Notes: generated by a model not told the origin, from the sequence alone. DNA of 20,911 nt from an uncultured Bacilli bacterium (GCA_910586425.1 CAJUHL010000030.1:1-20911); one strand, 5' to 3'. Shown: positions 7,648 through 13,805, counted from the stretch's first letter. Translations and numbers: made by a program.

Positions 7648-7820
7648 TAAACCTTCTGCAATCTTCCATCCTCAATCTCTTTCAGGAAGGCTCTTCCACG
7701 TTCATTATAATAATTGCGCCTTTCCGATGGTGTCATATCTTTTGTGCAATAATAATTGTATTCCCTCAATTTATGAATATCTTCAATTGTAAAATCAGGA
7801 CTTAAGACAGGTTTTTCCAT
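7647..7820 (-). CDS. Small protein, first of a tandem paralogous pair
   Basis: This 57-residue frame starts MEKPVLSPDFTIEDIHKLR and ends EIEDGRLQKV. The first 35 residues match the following gene closely (about 60 percent identical by eye), while the tails differ. GAGGGATAATT precedes the ATG, so the ribosome site lies in the last codons of the PIN remnant, whose stop is 2 bp upstream. Coupled translation with a PIN toxin would suit an antitoxin, but in known VapBC pairs the antitoxin usually comes first, so the reverse order is worth noting. No DNA-binding motif is visible. Confidence 0.7.
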   Translation of the reverse strand: MEKPVLSPDFTIEDIHKLREYNYYCTKDMTPSERRNYYNERGRAFLKEIEDGRLQKV

Positions 7821-7822
7821 AA

Positions 7823-8038
7823 TTATCCCTCACTTTCCAACAAAACGGTAGGGCTGAGAATATCAATCGGTTTATATCCTGTTAAATTTGCAATTGCCCT
7901 TACTCCATGAATTGTTTTAATGTTTACAATATGCTTGAAATTCCATGATATGATACAATTACACTCTGTAACAACTGCCGCCGCTATGTGCTGACAATCG
8001 TCATAGCTTTTATTACTTAATCCTGTAACAGGCTGATT
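7823..8038 (-). pseudogene. C-terminal remnant of a PIN-domain protein
   Basis: This open frame runs from an in-frame TAG (8039-8041) to a TAA at 7823 and has no start codon of its own. Its 71 residues include KSYDDCQHIAAAVVTEC, then IISWNFKHIVN, GVRAIANLTGYK and PIDILSPTVLLE. That is the typical C-terminal half of PIN-domain ribonucleases (VapC-like toxins), with the late acidic residues of the DD motif and the SWNFKHI strand. The N-terminal half with the first catalytic aspartate is missing, so the protein should be inactive. Upstream the frame continues past the stop for a short stretch into the Uma2-like fragment, suggesting a deletion that joined two genes. Confidence 0.65.
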
Positions 8039-8084
8039 CTACGTTATAATCAACAACTGTTCCAGTTTTGCAAACACCTCCCAA

Positions 8085-8279
8085 TCATCTGTCTTCCACT
8101 TTAACTACTGATAATTTATAAGTAACATGTTTCGTCTCTGATGGTTTCACCTGAAAAACTTCTTCGTCAATTTCCAGTTCTGTAAAATCATCAGTATGGA
8201 TTTTCCCATTAAATAATTCAATCCTTATAAAATCCGGCAATTTATAATAATCATCAACTGTATAAAGACGTTTTGACAT
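8085..8279 (-). CDS. Uma2-like N-terminal fragment, possibly a deletion product
   Basis: The 64-residue frame starts MSKRLYTVDDYYKLPDFIRIELFNGKIH, which matches the opening of Uma2-family (PD-(D/E)xK-fold) proteins, where YTV-D-YY-LP-..R.ELI.G is typical. The catalytic part that normally follows (about 150 residues) is absent. The rest, with EVFQVKPSETKHVTY, does not look like Uma2 and may come from another gene after a deletion. The ATG at 8279 has GGAG 8 bp upstream, so it may still be translated. It abuts the PIN remnant, which is also truncated at this side. Confidence in the Uma2 assignment is modest. Confidence 0.45.
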   Translation of the reverse strand: MSKRLYTVDDYYKLPDFIRIELFNGKIHTDDFTELEIDEEVFQVKPSETKHVTYKLSVVKVEDR

Positions 8280-8485
8280 AATACGACTCCTGTATAAAAA
8301 TATGCTGTCAAATCACTTCCTGCTGTATTAACAGTATACCATTCTATTGCTGATTTCACAACGCTATAAAGTAAAACAGGGACAGATTTCTCCATCCCCG
8401 ATTCTACATATTCCATTCATAAAACAGACTTTTTCCCAATTCTCTCACGAAATATTCTTTAAACAGCCGATATATAACGGAACAA

Positions 8486-8830
8486 TTAACGCATATAAAC
8501 CGCCGTATACACCCTCATGATCCGCTTCTGGCCTTCCTCATAGCTCCCACAGGTCTCAATAATTTCCTGTATATCTTCTCTGTGTAAAAGGCCAAAATCG
8601 CCAGCCAGTACTTTTAATTCTTTCTTTTCCTGACCGCTTATAGCTCTGACACTGTTTTCGTATTTATGAAAAGTACTAAAGCCCATACCGAGTAATTTTG
8701 CAAACTGTCTTTTTGTTATTTTTCCGTATTTCCCCGCCAGGAATTTTCTATATTACCTGACAAATTCTTTCGGAATGCCCGTTTCTGTTTTTCCTGCTGG
8801 TCTTCCAACTGATCTGACTGCTTTTTCCAT
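8486..8830 (-). pseudogene. Resolvase-type C-terminus fused to a 45-residue domain, internal stop
   Basis: From the ATG at 8830 (GGAG 10 bp upstream) the frame reads GRPAGKTETGIPKEFVR, then a TAA at 8753-8755, then YRKFLAGKYGKITKRQFAKLLGMGFSTFHKY. This matches the linker and HTH of the recombinase at 6267-6899 (GRPATGVPKEF...QFAKLQGIAVSTFYKY). It is followed by SGQEKKELKVLAGDFGLL and a tail ending IMRVYTAVYMR, which matches the product of 5758-5967. The first 200 residues of a recombinase are absent and there is no catalytic serine. Either the single stop makes this a recent pseudogene, or translation restarts at the ATG at 8686 to give a 66-residue protein; that ATG has no convincing ribosome site. 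Confidence 0.65.
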
Positions 8831-8920
8831 ACTGATTTCTCCATCTTTATATACAGTTTTTTCAGGGGACAACTTCATATAAAGCTATCCCCACATTTTT
8901 GTTACTGTCCATTTACTTTC

Positions 8921-9946
8921 TTATGATACTGTTTCATCTCCATCCACACACTGAAAGAATCCATCAAAATGCTTTTCAATCTCTTCCAGCCTTTTTCTGA
9001 CTGATTCCTTTTTCGCTGACCCGCTTCCGGCATTCTGGTTATAAATATCCGATATGGAAGCGGATTTTTTACCGGAGAAAAATTCTGATGCCCATTTTGC
9101 CATCTGTTCATCTGACAGATCATTCTGCAGGGACTTCCACACAATCGGAACCATGCTGATCAAATGCGTTCTGGTCAATATCCGCTTCGCAGCCTTTTTA
9201 TCTTCCATCAGGCCATGCATGGCTACAATCCGGTTATAAATTTCCGTCAGCTGCTTCCGGTCTTCCTCTGTAATATCCACATCAGCCATGAGCGGACGAA
9301 TGATCTTTGTTTCCATGGACGGCCCCGCTTCATGAAGCATGGCATAGGATTTAATCACAATATCCTCATTTGTATATCGTGCCATTGCTTTTTCTGTCAG
9401 AGCACTTTTAAATAATTCATGCTGCCCGATCTCCCGTATGGTATCCATTGATCTGGCTCTGGCCCTTGTCAGTTCAATTGCTGATAATGGTTTTCCGTTG
9501 TTCAGCCTGAAGAACATTTCAGAAATCTCATCATCCGTGATTCCGTCAAAATAGTATACGGTCAGGGAATAACCCGTGATCTCGTCTCTCAGTGTCTCTT
9601 CCAGTTCATCAAAATGAAGAGTATTGATATCAACCATATCCGTTGTGCCGTCTTCATTTTCCACTTCTATCTCCGGAACATCTGTCAGTTCAAGTTTTCC
9701 ACTGATAAAGTCAACAATGGCATTTGTCCTCTGTTTTCCGTCCAGCATGTCATAGCCGTTTTCATTTTTCGCCGCATAAAACGGCGGTATGGGATATCCG
9801 ATCAGCATGGAATGGATCAGAAGACTCTTCCTTTTATCATCCCATACAAGACCACGCTGTACCGCATTGTCAAATCTGACGGTTCCATTCTGTGCCATTT
9901 TTGCAAGCTGTCTTGCATTCCAGTTGATATTTGCTCTCTTTAACAT
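8921..9946 (-). CDS. DUF262-domain protein (second of two)
   Basis: The 341-residue product carries a DUF262 domain, a ParB/sulfiredoxin-like fold known from GmrSD-type type IV restriction enzymes and the SspE family. The core motif is LDGKQRTNAI at about residues 68-77, preceded by VQRGLVW (29-35) and followed by FRLNNGKPLSAIEL. No C-terminal DUF1524 His-Me nuclease is present: the remainder is helical and ends in a Ser/Lys-rich linker and a short acidic tail. The ATG at 9946 has GGAGG 8 bp upstream; an ATG five codons earlier overlaps that site. It lies downstream of a sigma factor and a first, quite different DUF262 protein (10721-11806), probably in one transcription unit. Its activity is unknown; in the family the DGQQR-type motif is tied to nucleotide hydrolysis. 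Confidence 0.85.
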   Translation of the reverse strand: MLKRANINWNARQLAKMAQNGTVRFDNAVQRGLVWDDKRKSLLIHSMLIGYPIPPFYAAKNENGYDMLDGKQRTNAIVDFISGKLELTDVPEIEVENEDGTTDMVDINTLHFDELEETLRDEITGYSLTVYYFDGITDDEISEMFFRLNNGKPLSAIELTRARARSMDTIREIGQHELFKSALTEKAMARYTNEDIVIKSYAMLHEAGPSMETKIIRPLMADVDITEEDRKQLTEIYNRIVAMHGLMEDKKAAKRILTRTHLISMVPIVWKSLQNDLSDEQMAKWASEFFSGKKSASISDIYNQNAGSGSAKKESVRKRLEEIEKHFDGFFQCVDGDETVS

Positions 9947-10008
9947 ATAGCTTTCCTCCATATTTCCGAATGTATTTGTTATTGGTTACACTCATGAGTT
10001 AAAAGCTG

Positions 10009-10029
10009 TGGTGGAAATCGAATCCACCA
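10009..10029 (-). terminator. Candidate weak terminator hairpin
   Basis: TGGTGGA (10009-10015) pairs with TCCACCA (10023-10029) around a 7-bp loop. Read on the minus strand it follows the 54-residue gene and is followed, after CAGC, by only four T, so read-through into the DUF262 gene is likely. Confidence 0.3.
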
Positions 10030-10052
10030 TAAAGCACCAGCCAGCCCGATTC

Positions 10053-10217
10053 TTACTTTCTGATCAGTTTGGAATCATCAAACCATCTGACAGTTCCGTC
10101 TTTGTTAATGGGAACTTCTACTCTGTGACCGTTCCCATAGTCAATGATCCTTGACATCCTGCTTTTTCCATCATCGGTCAATTCTGCTCTTGTGAATATT
10201 TTTGCTGATTTGTGCAT
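10053..10217 (-). CDS. Small protein of unknown function (54 residues)
   Basis: This short frame starts MHKSAKIFTRAELTDDGKSR and ends WFDDSKLIRK. The ATG at 10217 has GGAGG 11 bp upstream, and composition is protein-like (alternating beta-type segments, IDYGNGHRVEVPINKDGTVRW). It lies between the 118-residue gene and the second DUF262 gene, same strand, so it belongs to that operon by position. No family recognised. Confidence 0.65.
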   Translation of the reverse strand: MHKSAKIFTRAELTDDGKSRMSRIIDYGNGHRVEVPINKDGTVRWFDDSKLIRK

Positions 10218-10303
10218 GATACTTTATCCTCCTTATTTATCATCAGCTTTTCGCTGTGATTATCTGTTTCTCAATTATCAATATGTTCTTCTTCATCTGA
10301 AGA

Positions 10304-10660
10304 CTATCTCATGGCATATCTGTCATATCTTCTGTTGCTGTTTCCACATTTTCCGTTTATCTGTCTGAAATATTCGTCCAGACTGAATGAATATGACCTG
10401 CTCTGTAAACAGACACATTTTCCGCTTTTCCGGACTGTTGTTTTCGCTATCACAATACTGTTAGTCAAAGACAGATAATTCCTGACAATTCCTTCCAGTG
10501 ATTTTCGCAAATCGCAGTACGGGGTGTCTACATAAAATTTAGTACCTTTATCCTCTTCATTTACGAAAAAGACAATCCTGTATGAAAAACAGTCTTCAAC
10601 CATGTTGTTTGCTTCACATCCACGTTCTATATCCTTGATAATATCTGAGATCGTATACAT
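10304..10660 (-). CDS. Unknown protein in the sigma/DUF262 operon
   Basis: The 118-residue product begins MYTISDIIKDIERGCEANN and has several short predicted strands (SYRIVFFV, KFYVDTPY, SIVIAKTTVR), then a basic, Arg-rich tail. The ATG at 10660 follows GAGGGG with about 6 bp spacing. It is 60 bp downstream of the first DUF262 gene, with an intercistronic hairpin between. No cysteine or catalytic motif stands out and I do not recognise the family. Confidence 0.7.
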   Translation of the reverse strand: MYTISDIIKDIERGCEANNMVEDCFSYRIVFFVNEEDKGTKFYVDTPYCDLRKSLEGIVRNYLSLTNSIVIAKTTVRKSGKCVCLQSRSYSFSLDEYFRQINGKCGNSNRRYDRYAMR

Positions 10661-10685
10661 AAATTCCCCTCATTTCCTTTGTGTA

Positions 10686-10708
10686 TGGGGAGAGACTCGC
10701 CCTCCCCA
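10686..10708 (-). other. Intercistronic hairpin
   Basis: TGGGGAG (10686-10692) pairs with CTCCCCA (10702-10708) around a 9-bp loop, between the first DUF262 gene and the 118-residue gene. There is no T run on the minus strand after it, so it is more likely an mRNA processing or stability stem than a terminator. Confidence 0.4.
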
Positions 10709-10720
10709 AATTTTCCACTG

Positions 10721-11806
10721 TTACGCTGCTTTTCTGATTTCCTTAAAATACTTTTCCATCAGTGCCACCAGATAATCAACTTTTCCATGAACCACACTGG
10801 CGTCTTTTGTTGAACGGGTAACGTCCAGAGAATCCCACATTTTCCCGTCAATTTCCGTATTTTTTCCGTCGATCACAAACCATTTGAGAAATCCGTTAAA
10901 CTCGGTATCTTCCTTTCCAGATTCTGTAAACGCCTTAAACGCCGCTACAAAGATATATGTATTTTTTCTATTGAACAACGTTTTATTTTCCGGTTCTACT
11001 GAAACAGCCAGCCTTGTAAGCAGATCATTAACCCTTCTGAAATCATCCATTGTACCGTTTTCATTCAGCCATTTAAAGCCCTGTTTTGTGTCCTTCCTGT
11101 ATCTGTCAGGATAATTACAGAGAAGTACAATATCACCTATCGTCCGTTCAATCGTTCCGTTTATTCTGGCCTGCCGGCTGCCGGAATACACATCCAGAAA
11201 GAATCTGTTTTCTGTTATCTCTCTTATTTCCCTGGCAAAAACATCTACATATGTAAACGCTTTCTGTGCCTGATTCATGGAAACATGGTTGTTATACTTG
11301 CGGACAAGTCTGGAAATTTCCGTTGTATCACAGTTCTGATGTATGGCAACTTCCAGCTGATAACCGTTGAATCTGTCTTTCAATTCTTCCGGAAGCTGCT
11401 CATATGTCCTGCTACGGATATCATACTGCACAGGTTCCCACATGATTTCCCCGTGTTCGTCTCTTTTCACGTTTCCGTTTTCATCCAAAATTTTCCGCTG
11501 ATAGGATACAAGGTATTCATCCATATTCTTTGTAATTCTGGTATTTCCATAACGGAATAAGGAAAGAGTGCTTGAACGCTGAAGCCCGTCAATGATCCAC
11601 TGTCTTGTGATTCCGTTTACTGTTTCCTCCCCCAGAATAACTGGCGGAATATAGTTGTCAGTCAAAACCGTATAAATCAACTCATTTACCATGTTTGGTG
11701 TCCACTGTCCGGATCTTCTCTGACATTCCTGATCGCTGCGGATTGTTTCCGCATTCATCAACTTTAAATACTGGTCAAGGCTGTACGTCTGTTTTCTGAT
11801 TTTCAT
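10721..11806 (-). CDS. DUF262-domain protein (first of two)
   Basis: The 361-residue product has the DUF262 signature: CQRRSGQW (about 28-35), YIPPVILGEE (52-61) and the core WIIDGLQRSSTLSLFRYG (70-87), followed by the EVAIHQNCDTTEISRLVRKYN segment and a helical C-terminal half. As in the other copy there is no DUF1524 nuclease domain. The two copies share only the motifs, not obvious overall identity, so they are separate subfamilies rather than a recent duplication. Its ATG overlaps the stop of the sigma-factor gene by 4 bp (ATGA), with GAGGG just upstream, so the two proteins should be made together. The family fold is ParB-like; the role here is unknown, and DNA recognition or modification sensing is inference. 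Confidence 0.87.
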   Translation of the reverse strand: MKIRKQTYSLDQYLKLMNAETIRSDQECQRRSGQWTPNMVNELIYTVLTDNYIPPVILGEETVNGITRQWIIDGLQRSSTLSLFRYGNTRITKNMDEYLVSYQRKILDENGNVKRDEHGEIMWEPVQYDIRSRTYEQLPEELKDRFNGYQLEVAIHQNCDTTEISRLVRKYNNHVSMNQAQKAFTYVDVFAREIREITENRFFLDVYSGSRQARINGTIERTIGDIVLLCNYPDRYRKDTKQGFKWLNENGTMDDFRRVNDLLTRLAVSVEPENKTLFNRKNTYIFVAAFKAFTESGKEDTEFNGFLKWFVIDGKNTEIDGKMWDSLDVTRSTKDASVVHGKVDYLVALMEKYFKEIRKAA

Positions 11807-12405
11807 GGTGTTCCCTCCTGAAATAAAATTTTTACGTTTTCGTAGCTTCTCATGATTTGCAGGTTGTCTGTATATTCTTTTTGCGATATTTTCAACATTT
11901 CCCGTATCTCATAAGGCCTGTATCCATCCACCAGAAGATTCAGGATATTTACCTGCTGACTGGATAATCTTGAAATATAACGCTGAATTTTTCCCTGATA
12001 CTGTCCGCTCCCCTGTCTTTTGATCACTTCCTCAAATGTATCAAAATCAGATGGTATAAATTCCATCAGGTTACATCCGTCTTCATCTCCGTTTACTGCG
12101 TCCAGTGAAACCGCCATTCTGTCCGCTTTACGCTTCATACGATTCCTTTTAGTTATATCTGTTTTGATATTATTTAAAAGGCATGAATACAGAAATCCAT
12201 CAAATGACTGTGAATCATCATACTTTTTTAATACCTGTACAAAAACCTCATTGGCAAGCGAATAAAAATCATCTCTATCCCTGTCTGACAGTCCACCGAA
12301 TTTAGATAAAATCTTATCAACTGTCCTGTGCAGTTTCCTTGCATTATTGGCATAATAGCTTTCCAGTATATCAGACTGTAAAACCGCCACCGCTTCAGTT
12401 GTCAT
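11803..12405 (-). CDS. Sigma-70-family (ECF-like) factor
   Basis: The 200-residue product fits an alternative sigma factor. A region 2 segment lies at about residues 38-90 (DRDRDDFYSLANEVFVQVLKKY, then the SFDGFLYSCLLNNI helix and a basic KRNRMKRKADR stretch). An acidic linker with DEDGCNLMEFIPSD follows, and a region 4 HTH lies at about 145-195 (LSSQQVNILNLLVDGYRPYEIREMLKIS). The length matches the ECF group. The ATG at 12405 has GGAGG 7 bp upstream. It is translationally coupled to the DUF262 gene behind it and is preceded by a structured leader. No anti-sigma gene is recognisable. It may direct RNA polymerase to promoters of the element itself, but no target site was identified. Confidence 0.8.
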   Translation of the reverse strand: MTTEAVAVLQSDILESYYANNARKLHRTVDKILSKFGGLSDRDRDDFYSLANEVFVQVLKKYDDSQSFDGFLYSCLLNNIKTDITKRNRMKRKADRMAVSLDAVNGDEDGCNLMEFIPSDFDTFEEVIKRQGSGQYQGKIQRYISRLSSQQVNILNLLVDGYRPYEIREMLKISQKEYTDNLQIMRSYENVKILFQEGTP

Positions 12406-12432
12406 TTACAGTTCCTCCTTCCTTTGACTACC

Positions 12433-12496
12433 TCCCACCATGATTAGGTGGGAACGCTCACAGCTTAAAGTCCTGTTTATAGTGGCTGTGACCACT
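12433..12496 (-). other. Structured leader with competing hairpins before the sigma gene
   Basis: Between the 92-residue gene and the sigma gene lie three pairings. TCCCACC (12433-12439) pairs with GGTGGGA (12447-12453). AGTGG (12481-12485) pairs with CCACT (12492-12496). TCACAGC (12458-12464) could pair with GCTGTGA (12485-12491), which would exclude the second. The leader could regulate the sigma gene, whose ribosome site lies about 15 nt downstream of the first hairpin. The hairpin string also recalls the right end of IS200/IS605-type elements with their TnpB guide RNA; no tnpB is present. Confidence 0.45.
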
Positions 12497-12497
12497 G

Positions 12498-12776
12498 TTA
12501 TTTGATTCTTAAAACGTTGAAAGAAGTTTTCTTTTCATACTCTTCCAGACTGCCGAGATCCTCTTCCAGCCTTGCCTTGTCCAGCGTCGTTCTGGTCTGC
12601 GGTTTATAGGTGATCTTTGCCGTGTCGGTGATCTCCGTGTCAAGTTTGTTTTCTGTCATGTAATCAATAATGGAATGCTCGATTGCCTTCAATTCGTTTT
12701 CAAGCTCTTCTTTCATTGCTTTCAGACTTCTTAACTCCTGCACTTTCTTTTCAAGTTCGTTCTTTGTCATACACAT
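12498..12776 (-). CDS. Small coiled-coil protein of phage/element type
   Basis: The 92-residue product has an N-terminal coiled coil (about residues 4-40, MTKNELEKKVQELRSLKAMKEELENE), then IIDYMTENKLDTEITDTAKITYKPQTRTTLD and a C-terminal VLRIK strand. This layout is that of small phage proteins encoded near single-strand annealing or recombination genes, although no such gene is here. The ATG at 12776 has AGGAG 8 bp upstream. It is the first gene behind the leftward promoter at 12941-12969, with a leader of about 160 nt. It ends just before the leader of the sigma gene. Confidence 0.75.
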   Translation of the reverse strand: MCMTKNELEKKVQELRSLKAMKEELENELKAIEHSIIDYMTENKLDTEITDTAKITYKPQTRTTLDKARLEEDLGSLEEYEKKTSFNVLRIK

Positions 12777-12934
12777 AATTCAATCTCCTTTTCTTATCTG
12801 ATTTGCAGCCCTTCCGTCATCTTCCTGGCTATTGACGCTTCCGATCAAGCGGCTCACAGGTATATGGACGGAAGTATTAGAAAGCTTTTCGGTCTTTCGG
12901 CTGTATTTTGTAGGTCTGTTTTGTTTGACCTTGT
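12777..12934 (-). other. Long 5' leader of the leftward operon
   Basis: The stretch between the leftward promoter and the first gene is GC-richer than the control region. CTTCCGTC (near 12820-12827) and GACGGAAG (near 12867-12874) form an 8-bp inverted pair on a 40-bp loop, and GAAAG/CTTTC pairs lie near 12880-12900. One minus-strand frame is stop-free for about 50 codons up to the TGA at 12780, 4 bp before the next start, but has only a GTG at 12857 and no ribosome site. I read this as a structured leader rather than a gene. Confidence 0.4.
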
Positions 12935-12940
12935 GATTAT

Positions 12941-12969
12941 ATTGTACACTTTAATGTACTTTATTTCAA
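12941..12969 (-). promoter_or_regulatory. Leftward promoter of the sigma/DUF262 operon
   Basis: Read on the minus strand, TTGAAA (12964-12969) and TACAAT (12941-12946) are 17 bp apart. The -10 box is part of dyad 1 (12942-12961), so binding there should block the promoter. Layout is the same as for the two rightward promoters of this region. Confidence 0.65.
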
Positions 12970-13064
12970 TAGTAATAGTACACAAAAATATACTTTATTT
13001 TTGTGCATTGTACATAATAGTGTACAAATATGCATATTGACATTTCGAACACAATAATGTACAA
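12942..13064. promoter_or_regulatory. Operator array, left group of four dyads
   Basis: Four sites share arms of 7 bp around a 6-bp centre. Site 1 is TTGTACA-N6-TGTACTT (12942-12961). Site 2 is TAGTACA-N6-TATACTT (12976-12995). Site 3 is TTGTACA-N6-TGTACAA, a perfect dyad (13008-13027). Site 4 is TCGAACA-N6-TGTACAA, degenerate on the left arm (13045-13064). Centres are 34, 32 and 37 bp apart, about three helical turns, so bound proteins would lie roughly on one face. Sites 1 and 4 cover the -10 boxes of the leftward and xre promoters. The neighbouring XRE protein is the obvious candidate ligand. Confidence 0.75.
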
Positions 13065-13065
13065 T
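13037..13065 (+). promoter_or_regulatory. Promoter of the XRE repressor gene
   Basis: A consensus TTGACA (13037-13042) and TACAAT (13060-13065) are 17 bp apart, 22 bp before the start codon of the repressor gene. Dyad 4 overlaps the -10 box, which suggests autorepression. Confidence 0.75.
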
Positions 13066-13087
13066 AAAATTAAGGAGGTGTCTTTTT

Positions 13088-13324
13088 ATGGGAGAAAGAG
13101 AAAAACAATACAGTGGAACAATCAGCTATAAAAAGCTTTTTGATCTAATGGAAGAAAAAAATATTAAAAAAAGAGATTTAAGAGAAAAATATAAAATATC
13201 GCCTACTATTGTAAACCGATTAAATAATAATTCTAATGTTGCTGTTGATACTATTATGTATTTATGCGAAATATTAGATTGTCAACCATCGGATATAATG
13301 GAGTATATACCAGCAACTAAATAA
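13088..13324 (+). CDS. XRE/Cro-type transcriptional regulator
   Basis: The 78-residue product is almost entirely a Cro/CI-type HTH: KKLFDLMEEKNIKKRDLREKY (helices 1-2), ISPTIVNRLNNN (recognition helix, about residues 38-49), VDTIMYLCEILDCQPSDIMEY (helices 4-5). It has no extra sensor or dimerisation domain, as in the small YozG-like group. The ATG follows AAGGAGG with 9 bp spacing. The gene is flanked on both sides by groups of the same dyad, three of which cover -10 boxes, so it probably represses itself, the leftward sigma/DUF262 operon and the rightward genes. What would release repression is not visible. Confidence 0.9.
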   Translation: MGEREKQYSGTISYKKLFDLMEEKNIKKRDLREKYKISPTIVNRLNNNSNVAVDTIMYLCEILDCQPSDIMEYIPATK

Positions 13325-13353
13325 TGTTTTTTTAATTTTATTATAACAGTGCA

Positions 13354-13441
13354 TAGTACACTTTTATATACTTTTCACAAATCAGATAGTATATTTTTGT
13401 GTACTTTTATTATTGACTTGTAAGTATACTATAGTGTACAA
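13354..13441. promoter_or_regulatory. Operator array, right group of three dyads
   Basis: Three further sites of the same form lie behind the repressor gene. Site 5 is TAGTACA-N6-TATACTT (13354-13373). Site 6 is TAGTATA-N6-TGTACTT (13387-13406). Site 7 is AAGTATA-N6-TGTACAA (13422-13441). Centres are 33 and 35 bp apart, as in the left group. Site 7 covers the -10 box of the next promoter. Confidence 0.75.
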
Positions 13442-13442
13442 T
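13413..13442 (+). promoter_or_regulatory. Rightward promoter overlapped by dyad 7
   Basis: TTGACT (13413-13418) and TACAAT (13437-13442) are 18 bp apart. The TGTACAAT end of dyad 7 forms the -10, just as in the xre and leftward promoters. A transcript starting near 13449 would include the left inverted-repeat arm at 13468-13494. Confidence 0.6.
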
Positions 13443-13467
13443 AACCTTAACAACAAAACAAAAAGCA

Positions 13468-13494
13468 CCCTGACAACTGAATAGACTTTACACT
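13468..13494 (+). repeat. Left arm of a 27-bp inverted repeat
   Basis: This 27-bp segment (CCCTGACAACT...TTTACACT) is the reverse complement of 13779-13805 with a single mismatch. Weaker similarity continues inward to ATGTGAT (13499-13505), matched by ATCACAT (13767-13773). The two arms enclose one gene (13534-13752). Confidence 0.9.
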
Positions 13495-13510
13495 CCAGAT
13501 GTGATATAAT
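13482..13510 (+). promoter_or_regulatory. Second, internal promoter before the 72-residue gene
   Basis: An extended -10 (TGATATAAT, TATAAT at 13505-13510) has a weak -35 TAGACT (13482-13487) at 17 bp, inside the left repeat arm. A transcript from here would lack the left arm, unlike one from 13413-13442. Confidence 0.5.
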
Positions 13511-13533
13511 CTTATCTACAGGAGGGACAAGCC

Positions 13534-13752
13534 ATGGATAAAGAATCAAGAGAATTATTCAATGCCATTGTTTCGGAACTTGACAGAGTAGAGCAAAAAA
13601 TATATGGCAGACTCGAAGAGGTCAATAATAAATTAGATGAATTACGTAAGGACATCAATTTATTAAAAGCCCGCAATGACTACCTTGATCTATACGCACT
13701 GTATAATCAGTTAGACAAAAGGCTGACCGATTTAGAAAAGAAAGTTTCATAA
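13534..13752 (+). CDS. Small coiled-coil protein between inverted repeats
   Basis: The 72-residue product is a near-continuous amphipathic helix: MDKESRELFNAIVSELDRVEQKIYGRLEEVNNKLDEL with heptad spacing of Ile/Leu/Val, then LDLYALYNQLDKRLTDLEKKVS. The ATG follows GGAGG with 8 bp spacing. It most likely forms a coiled-coil oligomer. The gene type is common in clostridial genomes and elements and its function is unknown. It sits inside a 338-bp block bounded by 27-bp inverted repeats and is followed by a hairpin terminator that uses part of the right repeat. Confidence 0.8.
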   Translation: MDKESRELFNAIVSELDRVEQKIYGRLEEVNNKLDELRKDINLLKARNDYLDLYALYNQLDKRLTDLEKKVS

Positions 13753-13778
13753 TAACCACATAACCCATCACATTTAAA

Positions 13779-13805
13779 AGTGTAAAGTCTATTGAGTTGT
13801 CAGGG
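13779..13805 (-). repeat. Right arm of the 27-bp inverted repeat
   Basis: Inverted copy of 13468-13494 with one mismatch (26 of 27). It overlaps the left half of the terminator stem at 13781-13813, so pairing between the two long arms in RNA would exclude the terminator. Confidence 0.9.

Noticed and set aside
8225..8416. 63-residue minus-strand frame overlapping the Uma2-like fragment
   Set aside because: It is in a different frame from the fragment with the GGAG site and has no own signal.
12942..13441. CRISPR-like array
   Set aside because: The repeats are short dyads with degenerate arms on both sides of a gene and overlap promoter boxes. They fit operators, not repeat-spacer units, and there are no cas genes.
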